Shown piece after piece: positions 1 to 4,251 of a DNA stretch of 5,298 nucleotides; positions within the stretch are counted from its first letter, which is position 1; each line of letters begins with the position of its first letter. Source of the stretch: Deltaproteobacteria bacterium RBG_13_61_14 (GTDB lineage Bacteria > RBG-13-61-14); NCBI GenBank assembly GCA_001797815.1, contig MGQK01000090.1, positions 7,104 to 12,401 on the forward strand, written 5' to 3'. The notes beneath the pieces are model-generated. The model was not told where the DNA came from and made no database searches. It was given only the letters and a program-made list of their open reading frames with translations. The position numbers were made by a program, and so were the translations under genes.

Positions 1-730
1 TGGGTTCATAGCCGATGGCGCTGGCCCCTTCCTTGGAGAGCAGGGGCTGGATGGTCCCGGTCACGTCCTTGGCGCTGATGTATTCCAGCGGGATGAACCG
101 GGTGACGAAACTGTCGGTGACTGATGGCCGGGTTCCCCCGAAATAGGTCGGGATATTCGAGCGCAGAACTTCGGCGTTACGCACCACCCGATACAGGTTG
201 GGCACCGCGGTCTGGACGATGTTGTAACCGTTCAAGTTGAGAATGACCAGGAAGATTTTTTCCGCCTGGCTCTGGGGAATCTTGGTCGGCGAAATAATGG
301 TGATCTTGCCCTTGGGCACATCTTCCAGGATAAAGTTCTTGCCCAGGATTTCACTGAAGTTCTTGATGACTTCCTGCAACTCCACGTCCTGAAAGTTAAT
401 GCTCAAGCCTTCCTCGGCCGCCTCCGGTTTGGTCTCTTTCCCGGCCGGCCGGCGCGGGGCGGCGGCTTCCGGCTGGCTGGGAGGCGCGGCCGGCGCTTCG
501 GCCGAGGGTGCTGGCGCCGGGGGGGGCGGTGGCGGGGGCGGAACTTCGGCCGGCACTGGCGCGACGGTCTGGGCTGGCGCTGCCGCCGGCGGTCTTCGAC
601 CCTGAGGCTCAGACCCGAAGGGCACGGGCTCCGCTCCGGGTTCTTGTGCGATCACCGCCGGCCCCAGGCTCAGGCCGATCAATCCCGCCCCCATCAGCCA
701 GGCTCCTGGCCGCCATCTCCGGGTTTCCAC
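1..730 (-). CDS. gspD: Type II secretion secretin GspD, N-terminal part (cut by window edge)
   Basis: Outer-membrane secretin that forms the exit channel of the T2SS. The 243 visible codons begin at a GTG at 730, chosen because AGGAGG lies 9 bases upstream and because a signal peptide follows at once: basic RRWR, hydrophobic core around residues 11-23, likely cleavage after A28 (VIA/QE). Residues 29-108 form a Pro/Ala-rich linker with eight consecutive prolines (64-71). From residue 109 (LSINFQDVELQEVIKNFSEI, then KGKITIISP) comes the secretin N0 domain. An N1-type segment starts near FVTRFIPLEYISAKDVT. The remaining N domains and the membrane-embedded secretin core lie beyond position 1. The gene starts 31 bp after the gspC stop, so it is very probably in the same operon. 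Family assignment is firm; the long linker before N0 is seen directly, and its role is unknown. Confidence 0.93.
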   Translation of the reverse strand, partial: METRRWRPGAWLMGAGLIGLSLGPAVIAQEPGAEPVPFGSEPQGRRPPAAAPAQTVAPVPAEVPPPPPPPPAPAPSAEAPAAPPSQPEAAAPRRPAGKETKPEAAEEGLSINFQDVELQEVIKNFSEILGKNFILEDVPKGKITIISPTKIPQSQAEKIFLVILNLNGYNIVQTAVPNLYRVVRNAEVLRSNIPTYFGGTRPSVTDSFVTRFIPLEYISAKDVTGTIQPLLSKEGASAIGYEP

Positions 731-739
731 CGATTGTTG

Positions 740-745
740 CCTCCT
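740..745 (-). promoter_or_regulatory. Shine-Dalgarno site that fixes the gspD GTG start
   Basis: On the minus strand AAAGGAGG ends 9 bases before the GTG at 730. It is the only strong ribosome-binding sequence between the gspC stop (762) and the secretin N0 domain. It favours the GTG, which is followed by a signal peptide, over an in-frame ATG 12 codons downstream that would cut into the hydrophobic core. Confidence 0.8.
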
Positions 746-761
746 TTAGTCCTGACCCGTG

Positions 762-1730
762 CTATTGCACGTTGTAAACGAAGTTCACGCTTTGCTCTTG
801 GCGGTCAATATCAATGGTGAAATGCTTTTCAAAGCGAAGCTGCTGCAGCAGCTCGAACCCCCGCTCGATATTATCCATCTTGACCCCGTTGATCGCCTTG
901 ATCACGTCCCCGTTGCGCATCCCCAGCTTGTTGAAGAGGCTGTTGTCGCGGATCCGGAAAATGCGAAAGCCGTCGGCGACTTTCTGCTCGCCTTCTCCCA
1001 CCAGGTTCGGGACCAGCCGGGCGTCCTGGAGCAGGCTGTTGAGGTTCTGCAGCGACTCGTTGATCACCGCCTGCTCGATCACGAATTCATGGTCCGAAAC
1101 CTGCCGGATCCGGTTGTCAATCCCCATCGCCTTCCGATACTCCGCCAGTTTGCGCTCCCGCTCGCTCTCCGGAACCTTCGCAATATCGGGCCGGTAAGCA
1201 TCCCCGGGGGTTCCCCCCAGCTTGGTGAAATCTTCTTCCTCCAAGGAGAACTCTTCTTCCCGCCCGCTCGCATAGCGCACTCGCGCCTTCTTCTCTTCAA
1301 TCGCCGCCATCACCACCCCGGGCTTGACCTCAGCCCCCACCTTGAAAACTTCGCTCCGGTTTTCCTCCAGCATCTTCATCGTCGCCCGGTTCCAACTGGA
1401 ATCCCGGCCAAAATAAATGATCCCCAGGAGTTTGGCCCGGAGCGAGGCTTCAGTGGCGGCCACGTTCTCGCCCGCGCCTGGGGTGGCGGAAGGGATCACC
1501 ACTGCGAACAGGTTTCGCTGGACAATCGCCTCCCGGTTCGGAATATAGCCCCCGCCCGTCAAACTGGAGGCCGAAACACTCACCCTGGGCGCGGGAATGG
1601 AGCCGATGAGATACTTGGAGGCCAGGTAGGCGTTCAGGGTCCCGGCGGCAAAATAGCACACCCCGAAAATCAGGACCAAGGTGACCACCCAGAGGTATTT
1701 GAAGAAAAACTCTTTTAGATTCATGGTCAT
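762..1730 (-). CDS. gspC: Type II secretion inner-membrane protein GspC with PDZ domain
   Basis: Bitopic inner-membrane T2SS component that links the inner-membrane platform to the N0 domain of secretin GspD. Numbered from the ATG at 1724: one membrane anchor (about 11-30, YLWVVTLVLIFGVCYFAAG); the homology region (about 65-160), with RNLFAVV and then LRAKLLGIIYF; a charged linker (about 160-235); and a C-terminal PDZ domain (about 245-320) containing FRIFRIRDNSLFNKLGMRNG and DVIKAINGVKM. Length (320-322 aa) is normal for GspC. Two ATGs, at 1730 and 1724, are possible starts and neither has a good Shine-Dalgarno site. The frame stays open back to a TTG at 1802, but that TTG and an ATG at 1775 lie inside the -35 and -10 boxes of a promoter, so they are unlikely starts. 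gspD follows after 31 bp. Identity rests on domain order plus the adjacent secretin. Confidence 0.9.
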   Translation of the reverse strand: MTMNLKEFFFKYLWVVTLVLIFGVCYFAAGTLNAYLASKYLIGSIPAPRVSVSASSLTGGGYIPNREAIVQRNLFAVVIPSATPGAGENVAATEASLRAKLLGIIYFGRDSSWNRATMKMLEENRSEVFKVGAEVKPGVVMAAIEEKKARVRYASGREEEFSLEEEDFTKLGGTPGDAYRPDIAKVPESERERKLAEYRKAMGIDNRIRQVSDHEFVIEQAVINESLQNLNSLLQDARLVPNLVGEGEQKVADGFRIFRIRDNSLFNKLGMRNGDVIKAINGVKMDNIERGFELLQQLRFEKHFTIDIDRQEQSVNFVYNVQ

Positions 1731-1746
1731 AGTGATCGGACCCGGT

Positions 1747-1763
1747 TTAAGTAAATTACTTAA
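1747..1763. promoter_or_regulatory. Perfect 17-bp palindrome, candidate operator of gspC
   Basis: TTAAGTAAATTACTTAA has two perfect 8-bp arms around a central A at 1755. It lies about 5-20 bases downstream of the predicted gspC transcription start, a position typical of repressor sites. A near copy (15 of 17 bases) lies at 1874-1890 beside the divergent XRE gene. XRE-family repressors commonly bind such palindromes as dimers, so the neighbouring regulator is the natural candidate ligand. Binding is inferred. Confidence 0.6.
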
Positions 1764-1773
1764 TTTTAGCTCC

Positions 1774-1802
1774 ATCCTAAAGTAAGAACCCGAAATTGTC
1801 AA
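1774..1802 (-). promoter_or_regulatory. Sigma70-type promoter for gspC-gspD
   Basis: Read on the minus strand: TTGACA (1802-1797), a 17-base spacer, then TAGGAT (1779-1774). This is a consensus -35 with a 4/6 match to the -10. The start is expected near 1767, giving a leader of about 37-43 bases before the gspC ATGs. The location, directly upstream of a T2SS operon in AT-rich DNA, supports it. Confidence 0.65.
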
Positions 1803-1824
1803 GCTAAATCTCGACTTTTAACTT
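1801..1824. promoter_or_regulatory. Imperfect dyad overlapping both divergent -35 boxes
   Basis: The segment AAGCTAAATCTC / GACTTTTAACTT pairs at 9 of 12 positions around a centre at 1812.5. It touches the -35 boxes of both divergent promoters. Its arms (AAG-n-TAAA) loosely resemble the arms of the 17-bp palindromes on either side (AAGTAAA). It could be a third, weaker binding site that acts on both promoters together, or chance symmetry in AT-rich DNA. Confidence 0.3.
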
Positions 1825-1850
1825 GACATTCTCCCTATATTGTGTAATAA
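1823..1850 (+). promoter_or_regulatory. Likely promoter of the XRE / membrane protein / REC-PilZ operon
   Basis: TTGACA (1823-1828), a 16-base spacer, then TAATAA (1845-1850). The -35 is perfect; the -10 matches only 3 of 6 positions, so this promoter should be weaker or activator-dependent. The start is expected near 1857, about 50 bases before the GTG at 1906. It lies back to back with the gspC promoter, with 20 bp between the two -35 boxes. Confidence 0.5.
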
Positions 1851-1873
1851 ACAAAGTAAAAAGTTTCAAGAAA

Positions 1874-1890
1874 TTAACTAAATAACTTAA
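1874..1890. promoter_or_regulatory. Second copy of the palindrome, candidate operator of the XRE operon
   Basis: TTAACTAAATAACTTAA matches the perfect palindrome at 1747-1763 in 15 of 17 bases and keeps 6 of 8 symmetric pairs. It ends 15 bases before the GTG start of the XRE gene and lies just downstream of the predicted transcription start. Its centre (1882) is 127 bp from the other centre (1755), about 12 helical turns, so one protein could occupy both sites on the same face. Autoregulation is inferred. Confidence 0.5.
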
Positions 1891-1905
1891 TCGAGGGGGT
1901 GGCGC

Positions 1906-2352
1906 GTGAACCGGTTTGGCGAATACCTCAAGCAAAAGCGCAAGGAAGCCGACCTGACCCAAGAAGACCTGGCGCGGGCACTCAAAGTTTCCAATACCTA
2001 TATTCATCAGTTGGAAACCAGCAAGATTGATGCGCCCACCGAGCGCCGTTGCCGGCAACTGGCCGCGGTCTTGAAGGTGCCTTCCCGCGAGCTCGACGCC
2101 ATGGCCAAGCAGGAGCGGCTCAAGCGTTTTGCCGAGCGCGTGGGCCTCGGCCCGATCCTCGAGCTCGAGCGCGGTCAAAATAGCGACGAGCTTTCTCCCC
2201 TCAGCCCCGCCGAGCGGGCTTTGCTCAAGCTCTACCGCAAACTCGACCTCGAGACGCGCCGGGAGTTTAACGGGTTGATCGCCATGCTCTTCCGGCATTA
2301 CCCGGAAGAAGAGATCCAGGCCAACCTGCGCGAGTACCTGCGCATCGCCTAG
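1906..2352 (+). CDS. XRE-family helix-turn-helix transcriptional regulator
   Basis: Cytoplasmic DNA-binding protein of 148 aa. An N-terminal HTH_3/XRE domain spans about residues 4-60: helix 1 FGEYLKQKRKEADL, then TQEDLARALKVSNTYIHQLE (18-37) as the helix-turn-helix, then a closing helix with LAAVLKVPSRELD. Residues 65-148 are predicted mostly helical and charged, with no enzymatic or ligand-binding motif that I recognise; they could serve in dimerisation. The GTG start is supported by GAGGGGG about 6 bases upstream and by the HTH fold beginning within five residues. It is first in a three-gene operon (14 bp before the next gene) and divergent from gspC, with matching palindromes beside both genes. 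That suggests autoregulation and control of the secretion operon. XRE assignment is firm; the targets are inferred. Confidence 0.88.
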   Translation: MNRFGEYLKQKRKEADLTQEDLARALKVSNTYIHQLETSKIDAPTERRCRQLAAVLKVPSRELDAMAKQERLKRFAERVGLGPILELERGQNSDELSPLSPAERALLKLYRKLDLETRREFNGLIAMLFRHYPEEEIQANLREYLRIA

Positions 2353-2366
2353 GAGACGGGTGGGGA

Positions 2367-3122
2367 ATGGCACGGCTGAAAACCCTCGGCGTGATCCTCC
2401 TGGCCCAGGTCATCCTGGCCGCGGCCCTGGGCACGCTCTTCCGCTTCCAGGTCCTCAACGAAAAACGCCAGTTGATCCTCAACTCCAGCGTGGTCGTGCA
2501 ATTCTATTCCTATCAGCCCAACCCCTACCTCACCTCCTACAGCCGTTACTTCTACAACTTCGGCTACCCCTCCCTCACCTCCCTGTTTGAAGACCCCATG
2601 CGGCCCCGCCAAAACCGGAGCATGGACGAGGCCAACTTCAGCCGCTTCTCCATCCTCCTCGAAGACGAGATCCAGAAGTCCACCGACCCCAAGGTCAAGG
2701 AAGCCTACCTGCATCCGCCCGGAAACCGCATCCAGGAATTCGGCGACACCCTCGCCATCAACGCGCTCCTCACCCGCGACTCCGACCGCAAACCCTACGG
2801 CCTCGTCCGCATCAGCCATAATATCAAAAACCTGCCCCGCGACGTCTTCTTCAAAAACGCGCTCCTCTACTTCATCATCATCTTCCTCTACAACTCCCAG
2901 ATCGCCCTCATCTACCTCTACCTCACCCGCCGCAAGCGCCCGGTGGTCATGGACCTCGACCGCGGCTACCTAAAGGAGCACGCCATCGGCGCCCTTAAGC
3001 TCCAGCACCGCATCCTGGGCGATATCATCGCCGACCACGAGACCCTGCCGACCGCGCCCCGCGCGCCGTTGCCCCCCGACGATAACATCGTGCCCTTCGA
3101 GGCCCCCAAGAAAAAAACCTGA
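2367..3122 (+). CDS. Two-span membrane protein of unknown function, sensor-like topology
   Basis: I do not recognise this 251-aa protein. Visible parts: an N-terminal membrane helix (about 6-26, TLGVILLAQVILAAALGTLF); an extracytoplasmic region of about 135 residues (27-162); a second membrane helix (about 163-186) ended by the positively charged RRKRP; and a cytoplasmic tail of about 60 residues finishing in a Pro-rich, then Lys-rich end. The layout copies the sensing half of histidine kinases and chemoreceptors, but no kinase, HAMP, GGDEF or EAL domain follows. Residues 46-67 are rich in aromatics, with seven Tyr and three Phe in 22 positions. The start is the ATG at 2367, with AGGAGA overlapping the upstream stop codon and 10 bases of spacing. 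Gaps of 14 bp before and 8 bp after indicate co-transcription with the XRE and REC-PilZ genes, so a signalling role is plausible but unproven. Confidence 0.8.
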   Translation: MARLKTLGVILLAQVILAAALGTLFRFQVLNEKRQLILNSSVVVQFYSYQPNPYLTSYSRYFYNFGYPSLTSLFEDPMRPRQNRSMDEANFSRFSILLEDEIQKSTDPKVKEAYLHPPGNRIQEFGDTLAINALLTRDSDRKPYGLVRISHNIKNLPRDVFFKNALLYFIIIFLYNSQIALIYLYLTRRKRPVVMDLDRGYLKEHAIGALKLQHRILGDIIADHETLPTAPRAPLPPDDNIVPFEAPKKKT

Positions 3123-3130
3123 GGTCCGCC

Positions 3131-3826
3131 ATGGTCGCCAAGGAAAAGATCCTGATCGTGGACGACATGGAGACCTTCCTCAAACTGGAGAAAATGCTGC
3201 TCGAGCGCTCCGGCTACGAGATCATCACCGCCCGCACCGGCATCGAAGCCCTCAAGAAAGTCCAGACCGAAAAACCCCGCCTGGTCTTCCTCGACCTGGT
3301 CATGCCCGAGATGACCGGCGACGCCGTCTGCCGCTTCATCAAGACCAACAAAAACTTGAAGCACATCCCCGTGGTCATGGTCACCACCAAGGCCGACGAA
3401 TTCAGCCGCGACCGCTGCCACCAGGCCGGCTGCGACGATTACATGACCAAGCCCGTCACCCAGCGCGACTTCTTCGACAAGATCAAGAAGTTCATCAACC
3501 TCGAAAAACGCCGACACCCGCGCGCGCCCATCCGCATCTCCGCCGATTGCATGGAAGGCGAAGTCAGCTACCAATACTACACGGTGGACGTGAGCCAGAG
3601 CGGCATGTTCATTGATACCTTCAAACCCCTGCCGCTCGGCACCGAGATCACCATCAAGTTCTCCCTGCCCCGCCAGGGCGCCCCGGTCCTGGTCAAGGGC
3701 ACCGTTGTCCGCACCGTGCCCCCCTCCCACGCGCCTGAAGGCGCCCGCTCCGGCATGGGCGTCCGCTTCACCAACCTCTCCTCCGAAGACTCCGAAAAAA
3801 TCCGGGCCTACGTGGCCAAAGCCTGA
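3131..3826 (+). CDS. Response regulator: receiver domain fused to a c-di-GMP-binding PilZ domain
   Basis: Cytoplasmic 231-aa signalling protein. The receiver domain (about 5-122) has every expected active-site residue: acidic pair D11-D12, phospho-acceptor D55 in LVFLDLVMPEMTG, T85 in VVMVTT, and K107 in YMTKP. A PilZ domain (about 125-231) follows directly, with the RxxxR motif at R127-R131 (RRHPR) and DxSxxG at D153-G158 (DVSQSG), the two motifs that contact c-di-GMP in known PilZ proteins. It ends with the usual GMGVRFTNLSSED strand and helix. The protein therefore should read both phosphorylation and c-di-GMP; its output is probably a protein-protein contact, since no DNA-binding or enzyme domain is present. 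The start is the ATG at 3131, with GAGG overlapping the previous stop. It is last in the operon. No cognate histidine kinase is visible in the window. Confidence 0.92.
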   Translation: MVAKEKILIVDDMETFLKLEKMLLERSGYEIITARTGIEALKKVQTEKPRLVFLDLVMPEMTGDAVCRFIKTNKNLKHIPVVMVTTKADEFSRDRCHQAGCDDYMTKPVTQRDFFDKIKKFINLEKRRHPRAPIRISADCMEGEVSYQYYTVDVSQSGMFIDTFKPLPLGTEITIKFSLPRQGAPVLVKGTVVRTVPPSHAPEGARSGMGVRFTNLSSEDSEKIRAYVAKA

Positions 3827-3928
3827 TCCCTCCGCCCCGCGTCCGAGCGGGATGAAGGTGGATGTAGACGTGAACGAATAGTAAATGGTAGATGTAATGA
3901 CTCATGAACTTGTCATACAAATCCACCA

Positions 3929-3948
3929 GGCACGAATCCAATCGTGCC
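3929..3948. repeat. Small hairpin inside the left half of the foldback element
   Basis: GGCACGA (3929-3935) and TCGTGCC (3942-3948) form a perfect 7-bp stem around a 6-base loop, ATCCAA. The right half of the element has no equivalent hairpin, so this cruciform competes with the long foldback pairing and partly breaks the overall symmetry. It may be an insertion or a remnant of a second repeat unit. Confidence 0.5.
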
Positions 3949-3959
3949 CTACCAATTTT

Positions 3960-4003
3960 CCCTCACCCTGCCCTCTCCCTGGGGGAGAGGGTTGGGGTGA
4001 GGG
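3960..4003. repeat. GC-rich double-stem hairpin, dispersed intergenic repeat core
   Basis: Outer stem CCCTCACCC (3960-3968) with GGGTGAGGG (3995-4003), inner stem CCCTCTCCC (3971-3979) with GGGAGAGGG (3983-3991), a 3-base loop, and a small internal bulge (TG opposite TTG). That gives 18 base pairs. Translated on the plus strand it reads PHPALSLGERVGVRG, a peptide I know as a recurrent spurious translation of this repeat in many bacterial genomes; that recollection is from general knowledge, not a search. No T-tract follows, so it is not a standard terminator, though such a stem could still impede polymerase or protect RNA ends. Confidence 0.75.
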
Positions 4004-4131
4004 GTAGGGTTTGGATACCTGCCCGAAGCCAAGGTTCGTATGACAAGATATTGAGTCATTACATCTTACCATTTTTCATAAAAGCGAGCCGAGCGACCTG
4101 GCGCCTCTGTTTGCGACTCACCCGCGCCCCG

Positions 4132-4156
4132 GTTTCGGAAATTGCATTTCCTGAAC
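4132..4156. promoter_or_regulatory. Imperfect inverted repeat upstream of the acyl-CoA synthetase promoter
   Basis: The arms GTT-tc-GGAAAT (4132-4142) and ATTTCC-tg-AAC (4146-4156) pair at 9 of 11 positions around the TGC centre at 4144. The dyad ends 10 bases before the -35 box, so its centre lies near -57 from the predicted start, a common place for activator binding. The cognate regulator is unknown. No U-tract follows, which argues against an intrinsic terminator. Confidence 0.4.
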
Positions 4157-4166
4157 TTTGAAGCAA

Positions 4167-4194
4167 TTGACAAGCCTCGATCCTATGCTATGAT
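4167..4194 (+). promoter_or_regulatory. Strong extended -10 promoter of the acyl-CoA synthetase gene
   Basis: TTGACA (4167-4172), a 16-base spacer, then TATGAT (4189-4194, 5/6 match) preceded by TGC, the extended -10 motif. The start is expected near 4201, giving a leader of about 50 bases to the ATG at 4252. This makes the synthetase an independent transcription unit from the upstream operon. Confidence 0.7.
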
Positions 4195-4251
4195 GGCCGG
4201 GATCGGCGCCGGTGGTATGGCCTGCCATTCCCGATTCGCGGAGGTAAACCG

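Larger units (their letters stand above)
3883..4074. repeat. 192-bp foldback (MITE-like) element with long terminal inverted repeats
   Basis: The ends are inverted copies. The left arm at 3883-3918 (AAATGGTA, GATGTAATGACTCA, four unmatched bases, CTTGTCATAC) matches the reverse complement of 4038-4074 at 32 positions, with one extra base and the four-base mismatch. Pairing continues inward in blocks: CAGG 3927-3930 with CCTG 4018-4021, ATCCAA 3936-3941 with TTGGAT 4011-4016, CCCTACC 3947-3953 with GGTAGGG 4003-4009, and then the central GC hairpin. Almost the whole element can fold on itself. I see no transposase and no clear target-site duplication. It separates the REC-PilZ operon from the acyl-CoA synthetase gene. 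A non-autonomous mobile element or dispersed intergenic repeat is the likeliest reading. Confidence 0.75.

Noticed and set aside
759-1718. Long plus-strand open frame opposite gspC
   Set aside because: It is antisense to a gene with a clear membrane anchor, homology region and PDZ domain, has no recognisable domain or ribosome-binding site, and its His/Pro/Leu-rich composition is typical of a shadow frame in GC-rich DNA.
2970-3040. Remnant histidine-kinase dimerisation helix in the cytoplasmic tail of the membrane protein (H214)
   Set aside because: H214 is followed by Arg rather than the acidic residue of a phospho-acceptor box, no conserved Pro follows, and no ATPase domain exists downstream.
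2966-3730. 254-codon minus-strand frame across the REC-PilZ gene
   Set aside because: It crosses the junction of two well-supported plus-strand genes and has a low-complexity Gly/Asp/Val composition and no initiation signals.
3836-3851. Possible intrinsic terminator after the REC-PilZ gene (CCCGC, 6-base loop, GCGGG)
   Set aside because: The stem is only 5 bp and no T-tract follows; it is too weak to call.
3852-3881. Nine-codon mini-ORF (MKVDVDVNE) just after the REC-PilZ gene
   Set aside because: It is very short, lacks a convincing ribosome-binding site and sits against the foldback element; nothing supports translation.
3904-4161. 85-codon plus-strand frame containing PHPALSLGERVGVRG
   Set aside because: It is the translation of a dispersed hairpin repeat, begins inside the left arm of the foldback element and has no ribosome-binding site.
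4198-4233. Riboswitch or structured leader before the acyl-CoA synthetase
   Set aside because: Only short complementary patches (CGGGA with TCCCG, GGCGCC) occur in a leader of about 50 bases; there is no recognisable aptamer and the space is too small.
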